A stretch of DNA of 64,000 nt, from positions 30,634-94,633 of the forward strand of contig PLYP01000002.1 in assembly GCA_003153395.1 (NCBI GenBank). Direction: 5' to 3'. Positions 41,892-50,706 of this stretch are shown one piece after another. The notes beneath the pieces were generated by a model. It ran no database searches. It saw only the letters and a program-made list of their open reading frames with translations, and was not told where the DNA came from. Numbering within the stretch: position 1 is the stretch's first letter; each line of letters begins with the position of its first letter. This DNA is from Candidatus Saccharimonadota bacterium. GTDB taxonomy: Bacteria; Patescibacteriota; Saccharimonadia; Saccharimonadales; UBA4665. A program made the translations under genes and the position numbers.

Positions 41892-43166
41892 ATGCTTTTT
41901 ACATATAAAGCCACTAATCACGAAGGAAATACAGTTGATGGAAGCGCCGAGGCAGCCGACCGCCCAACTTTAGTCTCCATGCTGCATAAGCAAGGTCTTA
42001 GGCCAGTACTAATATCTAGGGATAAGCATGGTGGAAAGGCTGCGGGACTATTTAAGCCAAAAAAGAAAGTTAGGCTAAATGACCTGGTAATTTTCACAAG
42101 ACAATTATCTACCATGATTTCTGCTGGAGTTCCCCTTGCACGCTCACTAAGTGCACTAGCAGCCGATACTGAGAATCTATATATGAGAGAGGTAATAGAT
42201 GGAGTTACAAAGGATATAGAAAGCGGCCAGTCTTTAGGCACCGCATTCTCTAAATATCCGAGAGTGTTCTCAGAAGTTTATGTAAATATGGTCAAAGCCG
42301 GAGAAGAAGGTGGTATTCTGGACGACATTCTTAAGAGACTGGCTACCCAGGTAGAACAAGATGCTTCGATGCGAAAGAAAATAAAAAGCGCCATGATGTA
42401 TCCGATAGTTATTCTAACCATTACAGTGATTGCTTTCTTTGGAATAATGCTTTTTGTTATGCCGAAACTTGCAAACGTATTTTCGAGCGTAGGAGGATCT
42501 AACTACAGGCTACCTATATACACGAAAGTGCTGCTAGATATTAGTAATTTTTGCGCTAAGCCTACTATACTTGGCCCGCTTCACATTCCGTTATTATCTA
42601 GTATTCCTAATCTAATCTTTATTTTAGCAATTCTGGGTATTGGCAGTATTTATTTAATTAGATATATTCGTACGCCTAAAGGGCAGTATCGTTTTCATGC
42701 TTTGCTACTTCGTCTTCCCATCATAAAGATAATCGTGCTTAAGATAGCTATAGCCAGGTTTTCTAGGACTTTTGCTTCACTCATGAGTTCAGGAGTAAGC
42801 GTGCTAGACGCTTTGGATGTTACTGGTAAAGCAATTGGAAACCGAGTTATAGAAGCTGAACTTATTGCTGCATCAAAGGAAGTTAAGAACGGTAAGCCAT
42901 TAAGCGAACCGCTTAGTCAAAGCGAGCATTTTCCGCCTATAGTTTCACAGATGTTATTAGTAGGAGAAGAAACTGGTCAGATAGATAAAGTTTTAGTTAA
43001 GATTGCAGATTTTTACGAAGAAGAAGTAGCCGTTCTAATAGATGGGCTGACAGCTATCATTGAACCAATAATGATAGTGTTCCTAGGGGCGGGCGTTGGA
43101 CTGATTGCCGCTAGTGTAATGGGGCCAATTGCTAACTTATCTAAGAGTATTGGCACTGGCAATTAA
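41892..43166 (+). CDS. pilC: Type IV pilus inner-membrane platform protein PilC/GspF
   Basis: Platform that couples PilB to the pilin subunits. It contains the two tandem GspF domains: LNDLVIFTRQLSTMISAGVP in the first and FSRTFASLMSSGVSVLDALD in the second, with VNMVKAGEEGGILD and MLLVGEETGQIDKVL as the repeated signature. Membrane helices flank each domain. The ATG at 41892 (MLFTYKATNHEG) is the typical family start; the frame is open from 41850 within pilB. Confidence 0.96.
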   Translation: MLFTYKATNHEGNTVDGSAEAADRPTLVSMLHKQGLRPVLISRDKHGGKAAGLFKPKKKVRLNDLVIFTRQLSTMISAGVPLARSLSALAADTENLYMREVIDGVTKDIESGQSLGTAFSKYPRVFSEVYVNMVKAGEEGGILDDILKRLATQVEQDASMRKKIKSAMMYPIVILTITVIAFFGIMLFVMPKLANVFSSVGGSNYRLPIYTKVLLDISNFCAKPTILGPLHIPLLSSIPNLIFILAILGIGSIYLIRYIRTPKGQYRFHALLLRLPIIKIIVLKIAIARFSRTFASLMSSGVSVLDALDVTGKAIGNRVIEAELIAASKEVKNGKPLSEPLSQSEHFPPIVSQMLLVGEETGQIDKVLVKIADFYEEEVAVLIDGLTAIIEPIMIVFLGAGVGLIAASVMGPIANLSKSIGTGN

Positions 43167-43198
43167 GATATTCGTGACTACCACGAAGTATATAGCTA

Positions 43199-43268
43199 TT
43201 GACTAGAGAGCGCTTATGGTTATAATCATAGCCAGATACTTTCGGTATTCTAGCATTTTAAGCTGGCT
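43199..43268 (+). promoter_or_regulatory. Strong promoter and structured 5' leader of the major pilin gene
   Basis: TTGACT at 43199-43204, 16 nt, extended -10 TGGTTATAAT with TATAAT at 43221-43226. The predicted leader of about 80 nt carries AGCCAG (43230-43235) paired with CTGGCT (43263-43268), enclosing a small ATAC/GTAT hairpin. Confidence 0.65.
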
Positions 43269-43314
43269 TCCAAAGATCAATTAATAAAACAATAAACAAG
43301 GAGGGTGGGCTCTC

Positions 43315-43839
43315 ATGATCTCCCTTAAAAAACGCGACGAAGGTTTCACAATTGTTGAACTTTTGATCGTCATTGTAGTTATAGGTATTTTGGCATTACT
43401 TGTCATTACGACTTATAGCGGTATTCAAGCAAAAGCACGTAACGCTAAAAGGCAAAGTGATCTTAAGTCTTTGCAAACTCAAATTGAAGCATTCTTCAGT
43501 CAGAACGGATATTATCCGAATCTTACTGATTTAAATAGTGCAACATGGCGATCTGGTGGTGCAAATCCAAACATGAAGAGCTTGGATGTAACTGCCCTAA
43601 TTGATCCTCGAAGCAATTGTATTCCAGCTTCTGCAAGTTGTCTTACTGGTACATTACCAGCGGCTAACTCTACAGGTTGGCAATATGGTTATGCAGCTAC
43701 ACAATCTGATGGTACTACCAGTTGTGATGGTGCGATAGGAAGTGGAGCAGATCAAAACTGTGCTAGTTATAAGCTTCAAGCAGCTTATGAAGGTACCGTT
43801 AACGGATCCGGCATAGACTTGCTACAGAACTTAGACTGA
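43315..43839 (+). CDS. pilA: Type IV pilin (probable major subunit)
   Basis: A classic prepilin: leader MISLKKRDEG, then FTIVELLIVIVVIGILA with Glu at mature position 5 and a hydrophobic helix, followed by QAKARNAKRQSDLKSLQTQI. The globular domain ends in a Cys-containing region with four or more Cys (SNCIPASASC; SCDGAIGSGADQNC), compatible with disulfide loops. It has its own strong promoter and an AAGGAGGGTG ribosome site, suggesting high expression. It follows pilC and is followed by a terminator. Confidence 0.93.
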   Translation: MISLKKRDEGFTIVELLIVIVVIGILALLVITTYSGIQAKARNAKRQSDLKSLQTQIEAFFSQNGYYPNLTDLNSATWRSGGANPNMKSLDVTALIDPRSNCIPASASCLTGTLPAANSTGWQYGYAATQSDGTTSCDGAIGSGADQNCASYKLQAAYEGTVNGSGIDLLQNLD

Positions 43840-43863
43840 TATAACTCATCTAATCTAAATAAA

Positions 43864-43888
43864 GGGGGCCTCATCAGGCCTCTTTTTT
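43864..43888 (+). terminator. Intrinsic terminator after the pilin gene
   Basis: An 8-bp stem GGGGGCCT/AGGCCTCT (with wobble pairs) around CATC, followed by six T. Confidence 0.85.
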
Positions 43889-43926
43889 ACTAATTGATTT
43901 AGTTTATAGACATAACAAAAATCAAT

Positions 43927-45486
43927 TTAGGGATGTCTTATAACTTCACGCCACGAAAGGATATTATAGCCACTAGTTAATGGATAGGACGGAGGTGGGG
44001 AATATAGTAAGTTGTAATCATATTGTGAGGTGTTGTTTTCTATGCCGGATATATACCCGTTGACGTTATCATAGGCAGCGTCCCCGCACTGCCCGCCGCC
44101 ATCCAGCCAGGTCCAGGTCCAGGTTTGCCTTGATGCGACCGACCCGTAAAACAGGAATTGTTGGTTTGAATTAGTCCAGCCTCTGGTACATCTATTTTGG
44201 TTAGTGCGGTAATTTCCTGGATACCAAACATTACCATTTTCAGCTAAAAGTGCTCCGTCTATTTCATAAGTAAATGCTCCGCTGGCAGGCGGTGCATACG
44301 GTGCAATTATTATTGAATTTTGTGAAACTAACCCTACAGCATCTGTACCGTCTTTAAGTGAATATTTAAGCGGTCCCGCGATTACAATATTGGCATATGT
44401 CGAAGCATTATTGCTGGTTAGTCTTCCGGCTGCAATAGTTACACGGCCGTGGTAGCTGGGATTACTTAGAACCCAGACATTATCTTCGGCGAATATAACG
44501 CCTGAGCTAGGTATAGTTACGTTAGTTGAAACTGATTGCAATGTAAGCGCAGAAGTATATGGAGTAGCTTGGTCGTTTTCAGCATTTACATAATAGAGAT
44601 TGTAAGTCCCGTTGGGATTAAGTACGACAAGATAACCCCTGCTTTGACTGTAGGACGGGGACCTTTGAGGTAAATATGAGCTTGTAAGAGTATTAGGAAT
44701 CTGATTGCAGGCATTTGGCATACTTGCCAGTGAGGCTGTTGAAGCATTAGCCGCGAAAGCTATTTTTTTTGTCGTACAAAGACTTCCGGAAACCTGATTG
44801 AAATCTATAGTTGGTGCTGGATATATCCAAGCACTTTTTGAACGGGTGTTACAGTTTACTGGAGAAGTTACAGCTGAATTACACCATACCCCTGGGTAGC
44901 TACAGTTGCTCCCACCACAGCCACCATTGGCATATGCTGGGGTATAGGTTGCATTTGCACTACTTACTGTGGAATTGCTTGATCCGTCCATTCTTACTCC
45001 CTGGTTGGAATCTACAGGCCCATCGGCTGACTCGGTATTACCAAACCATAGTGCTGAATCCGATACTACAGCATAGCTTGCGAATGATGGAGAACCTATC
45101 TTTGATACAACGGTTCTGGTTTTGGTGCTTCCCGTTGCCTGACCAATTGATCTAACAGTTACCACCGTTGAACCATTCCCGGCCGGATTAATCCATAACG
45201 TATAAGTACCCTGATTAACGCCGTCAATATCAGTGTAATTATGAATGTAGGGGCCGTAACCTAGTTTTGGGTCAGGAGTAGTTGGCATAGTACCACCGTC
45301 CTTATAGTCAGTAGGGTTGTGGTTCAGATGCCACATATAGTAATTAAGTCCTGCTTCTGCGATATTAAAGGACTGTTGGCTTTTTACAGTACTTCCTGTG
45401 ACGAACAGATTAGTAGTGGTGGTTTCAACTACAGCTACAGCCATTATTGAAAAGGCTATGATTAGAGAAAGTAGACCGGCTATCAT
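43927..45486 (-). CDS. Large PilX-like pilus-associated protein, possible tip adhesin
   Basis: An N-terminal hydrophobic helix (residues 2-22, AGLLSLIIAFSIMAVAVVE) is followed by SFNIAEAGLNYYMWHLN, the PilX N-terminal pattern. The remaining 450 residues are Ser/Thr/Asn/Tyr-rich, with several Cys pairs and strand-like repeats, giving the look of an outer beta-rich module. Like many PilX proteins it lacks a clear prepilin cleavage motif. It is the last of three minor pilin genes transcribed together on the minus strand (4-nt overlap with the previous gene). The size suggests a tip or adhesive subunit; this is an inference. Confidence 0.8.
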   Translation of the reverse strand: MIAGLLSLIIAFSIMAVAVVETTTTNLFVTGSTVKSQQSFNIAEAGLNYYMWHLNHNPTDYKDGGTMPTTPDPKLGYGPYIHNYTDIDGVNQGTYTLWINPAGNGSTVVTVRSIGQATGSTKTRTVVSKIGSPSFASYAVVSDSALWFGNTESADGPVDSNQGVRMDGSSNSTVSSANATYTPAYANGGCGGSNCSYPGVWCNSAVTSPVNCNTRSKSAWIYPAPTIDFNQVSGSLCTTKKIAFAANASTASLASMPNACNQIPNTLTSSYLPQRSPSYSQSRGYLVVLNPNGTYNLYYVNAENDQATPYTSALTLQSVSTNVTIPSSGVIFAEDNVWVLSNPSYHGRVTIAAGRLTSNNASTYANIVIAGPLKYSLKDGTDAVGLVSQNSIIIAPYAPPASGAFTYEIDGALLAENGNVWYPGNYRTNQNRCTRGWTNSNQQFLFYGSVASRQTWTWTWLDGGGQCGDAAYDNVNGYISGIENNTSQYDYNLLYSPPPSYPLTSGYNILSWREVIRHP

Positions 45487-46091
45487 AAATTAGTTTTCCT
45501 ATTCCTAAGACCTGCTGTAATGCTTAAGGTTTGACCTGTCTTAGTATACGACCCCGGTTCGGCTAAGTTTACCTGTATTTCAATAATAGTGTGCTCATCT
45601 GTAATAGGTAGACCAATAAGTGTTCCGGAGGCGTCATAATAATTGAAGAGATTAACGCCCGTTGCCTTGTAATAATTACTTATTATAGTGTAGGTTTTTT
45701 TACTGGACGAAATTAGTGATCCTATCGGCGGGTTTGCAGTCATTGGGGTAACATCTGCAAGTAGCGCTTTTCCATTGCTGCTTAAATAATAATGCACTTG
45801 GGAAACATAGGTGTCATCAGGAGCAAAATAGGCATAAAATACTATGTCATTACTAGTTGCTGAGACTATGTCAGTTAGGCCTCTTAATACCTGGCCCATT
45901 CTCAGTGACTGGCTATCAAGTTCGGTAAAATTAGAGGCATCTGTCTGGTAATGTGTGTAGGTAGTTATATAGTTAAGAAAAAAACTACCAAAACTAATAA
46001 AAGCAATTGCTGCTAGCGTTATAACCACTAATAATTCGACAAGGGTAAATCCTGTCTGGTTATTCTGAGGCTCTTCTTTACTGTGTAACAA
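45483..46091 (-). CDS. PilW-like minor pilin
   Basis: The prepilin motif NNQTGFTLVELLVVITLA is plain, with the cleavable Gly and the +5 Glu. The C-terminal part is strand-rich (VHYYLSSNGKALLADV; IIEIQVNLAEPGSYTKTGQ), like PilW/PulJ-type pseudopilins. The gene begins with TTG overlapping the stop of the preceding gene by 14 nt, so it is translationally coupled. It belongs to the minor pilin set priming pilus assembly. Confidence 0.85.
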   Translation of the reverse strand: MLHSKEEPQNNQTGFTLVELLVVITLAAIAFISFGSFFLNYITTYTHYQTDASNFTELDSQSLRMGQVLRGLTDIVSATSNDIVFYAYFAPDDTYVSQVHYYLSSNGKALLADVTPMTANPPIGSLISSSKKTYTIISNYYKATGVNLFNYYDASGTLIGLPITDEHTIIEIQVNLAEPGSYTKTGQTLSITAGLRNRKTNL

Positions 46092-47637
46092 TTATACCTC
46101 CTAAGAGCGGAGCCGCTGGCAAAGTAAGAGTATTGCTTCCAACGTTTACCACAAGCTGTGTATTCCCTACTGAGGCCGTTGAAATATCTACGCTACAACT
46201 TAGAGAAACGCCAGTGTTTGACCCGGTGCAGGAAGCAGTGTAGGTATTGCTACTTTGCTTAAAACTTACGTGAGTAGAACAGGAAGATGCAGAAGAGCTA
46301 CACGGCAAATTGATTCCCGTAAGGGTAAAAGTAAAGTTTGATAGCGTTCCACTTGATAGGCTGCCGTCATATGGAGTTAAACTTGCAACTCTAGGGAATG
46401 CAGAATTCGTGGTAAGCATCAAGCGAACTTTTTGCAAGTAGTTAACTCCGTTATATGCAAAAGTGGTAGAAGGTGGACTGTTCGGATTATAGTCCGGAAT
46501 AATTATTGGCTGGATTGGATTACTACCACCATAAGGAACTGCAGCTGCCAGATAATAGGTAGTTCCACCTACACTACAACTTGTGGCACCGCTGTCTCCA
46601 CAGAAATAATAATCTCCAGGAACAAGATTAGATAGCGCTGCTAATCCAGATGAATCGGTAGTTGGTCTCGTATCGCTAGGGATCAAATTGTCATAGTAAT
46701 AACTTGTATCAGTAGTAGCTGTGTATTTCTTGTATCCACCCTTAGCGTAAATCTTAGCATTCGGCAGCGGATTACTATTGGTATCTGTGGTTTCGAGTAC
46801 TAGACTGCTGCTTCCCTGCATTTTCAAAGTCATAGTTACGTAAGATGAATTCTGAGCTATAAGATTTTGACTTGAATAAGTAGGTTGTGATGTTCCCGAT
46901 GGCGCTAATGTTCCGAGCGTTGAATATCCGGCTTTAGAACCATTGATAACATATTTATATCCCGTCGTACTTGGTGGCAAATTATAGAATATTACTATGC
47001 CATTGGTATCAGTAGTATATGTTGCATTGACAGCCGGGACGACACTGGAGTTCACCACATTGACCGTTGCTCCTTCGATAGGATTGCCACTATCATCTAC
47101 CACTCTTACGAAAAGTGCTCCTGTGTTGCTGGCCGTTTCTGACACAAGGGCAGCTATCTGAGTATCAAGCGAGGATAAAGATGTACCGGTATTGTCTGTT
47201 ACTACAACGTGGACATCCTTATAATCGTCAGTGTCGCCTGGGTTGGGAGCTCCGGATGGCGGCGGATAATTATGGCAGTACTGCTTCTCCAAAGTTAAAT
47301 TCGGGTAATTTCCGCAGCCGTCGTAAGCATCATCCACATAATTAATGCTCGACGTAATGGTGTAAGTTCTTCCCTCTATTTTCTTGGTTATAACACCCGG
47401 AATAGTGCTTGACGAAATTATTGGGCCACCAGTAATTGCGAGATTGTCATATGGAAGAGTCTTAAGATATTCCATCTGATTATTAGCTAAGGTCTCAGCT
47501 ACTGCTTCCCTTTGAGTTACGATAGCACTATGAAGAAGTGAGGTCATAAGACCGAGCGTAGTAACGCTAAGTAAAGCCACGATAGTAATTGCCACCATCA
47601 GTTCTACGAGTGTATATCCTGCATCGTTACGCTTCAT
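46078..47637 (-). CDS. PilV-like minor pilin carrying carboxypeptidase-regulatory-like domains
   Basis: The start MKRNDAGYTLVELMVAITIV is a prepilin leader. After residue about 180 comes a module ALFVRVVDDSGNPIEGATVN, with DTNGIVIFYNLPPS, typical of CarbopepD_reg/Cna-B-like Ig folds. A second module has SSLVLETTDTNSNPLPNAKI and DSSGLAALSNLVPGDYYF. A C-terminal IPT/TIG-like region (RVASLTPYDGSLSSGTLSNF) follows. Minor pilins rarely carry such domains; they may project adhesive arms. The ATG at 47637 is chosen (TATAAT ends 9 nt upstream). It leads the minor-pilin set. Confidence 0.85.
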   Translation of the reverse strand: MKRNDAGYTLVELMVAITIVALLSVTTLGLMTSLLHSAIVTQREAVAETLANNQMEYLKTLPYDNLAITGGPIISSSTIPGVITKKIEGRTYTITSSINYVDDAYDGCGNYPNLTLEKQYCHNYPPPSGAPNPGDTDDYKDVHVVVTDNTGTSLSSLDTQIAALVSETASNTGALFVRVVDDSGNPIEGATVNVVNSSVVPAVNATYTTDTNGIVIFYNLPPSTTGYKYVINGSKAGYSTLGTLAPSGTSQPTYSSQNLIAQNSSYVTMTLKMQGSSSLVLETTDTNSNPLPNAKIYAKGGYKKYTATTDTSYYYDNLIPSDTRPTTDSSGLAALSNLVPGDYYFCGDSGATSCSVGGTTYYLAAAVPYGGSNPIQPIIIPDYNPNSPPSTTFAYNGVNYLQKVRLMLTTNSAFPRVASLTPYDGSLSSGTLSNFTFTLTGINLPCSSSASSCSTHVSFKQSSNTYTASCTGSNTGVSLSCSVDISTASVGNTQLVVNVGSNTLTLPAAPLLGGIIVTQ

Positions 47638-47737
47638 CTCACTTAAATTATAGAAAAGCATAACAATTTTACATAATCAGAAAATTAAGAAAATTATGAG
47701 CAGCATATGTCTAACCTGTAATATGCTTAAGTTTTGT

Positions 47738-47743
47738 TATAAT
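47738..47743 (+). promoter_or_regulatory. -10 of the pilM operon
   Basis: A TATAAT lies 20 nt upstream of a short leader ORF and 55 nt before the likely pilM start. Confidence 0.5.
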
Positions 47744-47762
47744 ATGCTAGCAGGAATATCTG

Positions 47763-47801
47763 ATGTCTAAACTCAGGTGGGCATATTTAGCATTGACATG
47801 A
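47763..47801 (+). CDS. Possible 12-aa leader peptide overlapping the pilM start
   Basis: MSKLRWAYLALT has AGGA 7 nt upstream, the best ribosome site in this region. Its TGA overlaps the pilM ATG at 47798 in ATGA, so ribosomes ending here could restart on pilM. Confidence 0.4.
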   Translation: MSKLRWAYLALT

Positions 47802-48889
47802 AAACCTCTAAAATTTCAAACTTTTTTCAAGACAAACCATTGTTTGGTATGGATATAGGACATGGGACTTTAAAAGTCATGCAAATGAGTCAGCCGGATT
47901 CAGATAACAAGAAAGAATTTATACCTAAAGTTATTGGTTACGGCTTTACTACCTTCGATAAAAGTTCTCAGGTTGACGGCGTAGTTGTTGATCCGCAGGT
48001 AGTCGCAGAGGCAGCTATGAGCCTATTTAAGAATCATCTCATTGGGGATATTACAACTAGACGAGTAGCTATTGCTATCCCGGCGTATAGAACATTCACT
48101 AGATCTTTAGAACTTCCAAGACTCACCAAGAAAGAATTAAAAGAAGCTGTTGAGCTCGAAGCTGAGCAATACATTCCCATGCCTTTGCAGCAAATGTATT
48201 TAGACTATGAAATTGTTAGGCAAACTAAGGAGCTCACTGAAATTTTTATCGTAGCGGTTCCGAAAGAGATTGTTGATTCCTACTTGGCGTTAACGCGTAT
48301 TTTAGGGCTAGAAGTTGTGCTGATTGAACCAACGCTTAGTTCTTCTGGAAGATTATTTTCACTCGATTCTCGCAGTAATGTCGCAAGCATCATTATTGAT
48401 TTTGGCTCCTTAAGTGCAGATATAAGCATCTTCGATAAGCACGTTCTGGTGACTGGTACGGTTCAAGGTGGAGGCGTTAACTTTACTGAATCAATTAGAG
48501 CTAAACTCAAGGTCACTTTAGCCGAGGCGTCATTAATTAAAACACGCTACGGACTTAACGCTAGTAAGAAGCAAGCTGAGATAAAACAAGCTTTAGAGCC
48601 AACATTGAAGCAGATAGTTAAAGAGATCCAGCGAATGATCCGCTATTATGAGGAACAATACGGAACTACTAGGCCAATTGGTCAAATAGTAACCCTTGGT
48701 GGTGGAGCAAATATGCCTGGGTTGAGCGAATACCTGACTGATGGAATGAGGGTAGCTGTCAGACACATAGAACCATGGTCATACTTAGAGCATAAAGGTC
48801 TGCAGCCTCCAGCAACAGCTGATAGGCCAATGTATGCAACGGTTGCGGGTTTAGGTCTAGCTAATCCTAGGAAAGTCTTCCTGCCATGA
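47798..48889 (+). CDS. pilM: Type IV pilus assembly protein PilM
   Basis: Actin-like cytoplasmic protein that links PilB/PilC to PilN. It carries the start LFGMDIGHGTLKVMQM, AIPAYRTFTRSLELPRL, the EAVELEAEQYIPMPL segment, IIDFGSLSADISIF and VTLGGGANMPGL of the ATPase domain. The frame opens at GTG 47777, but the ATG at 47798 fits the family start (MKTSKISNFFQDKPLFG) and is reached from the overlapping leader ORF. It is followed by pilN with a 4-nt overlap. Confidence 0.95.
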   Translation: MKTSKISNFFQDKPLFGMDIGHGTLKVMQMSQPDSDNKKEFIPKVIGYGFTTFDKSSQVDGVVVDPQVVAEAAMSLFKNHLIGDITTRRVAIAIPAYRTFTRSLELPRLTKKELKEAVELEAEQYIPMPLQQMYLDYEIVRQTKELTEIFIVAVPKEIVDSYLALTRILGLEVVLIEPTLSSSGRLFSLDSRSNVASIIIDFGSLSADISIFDKHVLVTGTVQGGGVNFTESIRAKLKVTLAEASLIKTRYGLNASKKQAEIKQALEPTLKQIVKEIQRMIRYYEEQYGTTRPIGQIVTLGGGANMPGLSEYLTDGMRVAVRHIEPWSYLEHKGLQPPATADRPMYATVAGLGLANPRKVFLP

Positions 48890-49482
48890 TAAATCTACTG
48901 CCGCCGGAGGTTAAGCGAAACTACCGATACGCAAGGCTTAACGTGGTACTTAGAAAATGGGTGGTTGCTCTATTACTTGTACTTATTGGGTTAGGAGTTA
49001 TTGGAACTTACGGACTGTTAATTATTCATAGGTCTAAAACAAGTTATAACGATCAGATTAGTACCATTCAAACTCAACTTAAAAAAGACAAACTCGATCA
49101 AACTAACCAACAGGTTCAAGATATTAGCAGCAGTTTAAAACTTGCTGTAAAGGTCTTAAGTAATGAAGTACTTTTTTCTAAACTTCTTCAACAGGTTGGA
49201 GCAGTAATGCCAAACGGTTCAATCTTAACTGGGCTTACAATTACTCAACTAAAAGGCGGGATTGAATTAACTGCTCAAAGCACCAACTATACTACCGCTA
49301 CCCAAATACAGGTAAATCTTGCAGACCCTCAGAATCAAATATTCTCTAAAGTGGACATCGAATCTATTCAATGTGGAGCTGGTAGTTCAAATACCGGTAA
49401 CTACCCTTGCAGGGTTCAGCTCCGAGCGTTATTTAATGCTAAGAATCCTTTCCTATTCGTAAACCAAGGTAATAAATCATGA
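48886..49482 (+). CDS. pilN: Type IV pilus assembly protein PilN
   Basis: Single-pass inner-membrane protein of the PilMNO alignment complex. The N-terminus begins MINLLPPEVKRNYRYARLNV; MINLLP is the PilN hallmark that binds PilM. A membrane helix is at residues 26-46. The outer domain has SILTGLTITQLKGGIELTAQ. Overlaps pilM and pilO by 4 nt each. Confidence 0.9.
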   Translation: MINLLPPEVKRNYRYARLNVVLRKWVVALLLVLIGLGVIGTYGLLIIHRSKTSYNDQISTIQTQLKKDKLDQTNQQVQDISSSLKLAVKVLSNEVLFSKLLQQVGAVMPNGSILTGLTITQLKGGIELTAQSTNYTTATQIQVNLADPQNQIFSKVDIESIQCGAGSSNTGNYPCRVQLRALFNAKNPFLFVNQGNKS

Positions 49483-50156
49483 ATAGCAAACAGTTATTTT
49501 ATTCACTGGTGGGGTTAAGTGTCTTCTGTTTGATTGCCATTATTGGTGGAACTATGGGGTTAAATAATATGCTAGTTAAACAAGCTCAACCCCTATTAAG
49601 TTCCAAAGCTTCGTATTTATCTTTACAGACTCAGCAAACAGAACTTACTCAGGCGAAAAAAGACATACAAACCTATTCAAATCTATACGGCATCTCAAAA
49701 ACTGTGGTGCCTCAAAGCAAGAACCAAACTGAAGCCGTTAGACAGATAACAAATATTGCTGGACAGGATGGAGTTACGGTTCAGTCTATAACTTTTCAAC
49801 CATCTACTCTAGGTAATACTCTATCTGGTGCACCCAGTACTGCTCCGGCAGCAGGTACGTCAGTACCAATATCTGCAGGTACTAACCCTACACTTTCACA
49901 ATTACAGAAGGTGCCAGGAATACCTGGAGTGTACGCAATGCAACTTACCGTTCAAAGCTCTAGCGATCCAACTAAATTAGCCAGCTACCAACAACTTATT
50001 AATTTCCTGTCTTCATTAGAGCAAAATAGGCTAACAGCCTCGGTAAGCAATATATCAATCCAACCTTCAACTACTGTTATCAGTGACCAAAAAGGTATAT
50101 TTCAGTTTAGCTTGGTGTTAAATATTTATATAAATCCGAGGGCCTCAAATGGATAA
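49479..50156 (+). CDS. pilO: Type IV pilus assembly protein PilO-like
   Basis: A membrane helix at residues 8-28 (YSLVGLSVFCLIAIIGGTMG), a coiled-coil stretch (YLSLQTQQTELTQAKKDI), and a ferredoxin-like outer domain (VRQITNIAGQDGVTVQSITF; ASYQQLINFLSSLEQNRL). It pairs with PilN. The overlap with pilN and the next gene (8 nt) indicates one operon. Confidence 0.88.
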   Translation: MNSKQLFYSLVGLSVFCLIAIIGGTMGLNNMLVKQAQPLLSSKASYLSLQTQQTELTQAKKDIQTYSNLYGISKTVVPQSKNQTEAVRQITNIAGQDGVTVQSITFQPSTLGNTLSGAPSTAPAAGTSVPISAGTNPTLSQLQKVPGIPGVYAMQLTVQSSSDPTKLASYQQLINFLSSLEQNRLTASVSNISIQPSTTVISDQKGIFQFSLVLNIYINPRASNG

Positions 50157-50451
50157 AGTTAACGTTCAGAAAACAATTGATCAGTCCAAGGATATAATCA
50201 GGAAGATTTACCGCTATAAGTTGCTGATATTCATTGTATTTGTGGCAGTTATTTATGGCTATTCACTAATGAGAATTCACTCACTATATAATGAGCAGCC
50301 ATCACAAAATAGTGTTGCCGCCCAAAATAATCCGCTTAAAGGTTCGGCCGTTGATAAGTCAGTTGTGAGTCAACTTCAAGCTTTGAGAGATAATAGCGTA
50401 AATGTAAAAACGCTTTTTGATCAGACGAGAAGCAATCCGTTCCAGGAATAA
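50149..50451 (+). CDS. Small membrane protein in the pilP position
   Basis: One membrane helix (residues 23-43) after a basic helical start (KVNVQKTIDQSKDIIRKIYR), then a short outer tail ending DQTRSNPFQE. It is in the place where proteobacterial loci have the lipoprotein PilP but is only 100 residues, lacks a lipobox and shows no clear homology. It may stabilise PilNO. Confidence 0.75.
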   Translation: MDKVNVQKTIDQSKDIIRKIYRYKLLIFIVFVAVIYGYSLMRIHSLYNEQPSQNSVAAQNNPLKGSAVDKSVVSQLQALRDNSVNVKTLFDQTRSNPFQE

Positions 50452-50454
50452 GCT

Positions 50455-50700
50455 TTATTTTGTAAGTAATAGATGTATTAATGCAGCTAGTGCAATAAAG
50501 GCCCAAATACCATTTAGTATTACTGGCTGTATATCTTTTTTGGATAATGCTTCAAAAACTATCCCAAGGGCACCGCTTAAATTCAGTGCTTGATAGATAA
50601 AACTATGTGCAACGATTATATTTGTACTTACTAAGATATACGCAGCTAAAATAGCTATCACTCCGTACCACCCGAAGTAATTTTCAGCTTTATGTTTCAT
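50455..50700 (-). CDS. Small membrane protein of the CBU_0592-like type
   Basis: Three hydrophobic segments (residues 8-30, 33-50 and 62-80), with LSGALGIVFEALSKKDIQP between them. The pattern YGVIAILAAYILVSTNI then YQALNLSGALGI resembles small CBU_0592-family membrane proteins of unknown role. It follows the MazG-like gene closely (6-nt gap). Confidence 0.65.
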   Translation of the reverse strand: MKHKAENYFGWYGVIAILAAYILVSTNIIVAHSFIYQALNLSGALGIVFEALSKKDIQPVILNGIWAFIALAALIHLLLTK

Positions 50701-50706
50701 CGGTGT

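Noticed and set aside
47777..47797. GTG start of pilM at 47777
   Set aside because: It has no ribosome site and adds seven residues not typical of the family; the ATG at 47798 coupled to the leader ORF is preferred.
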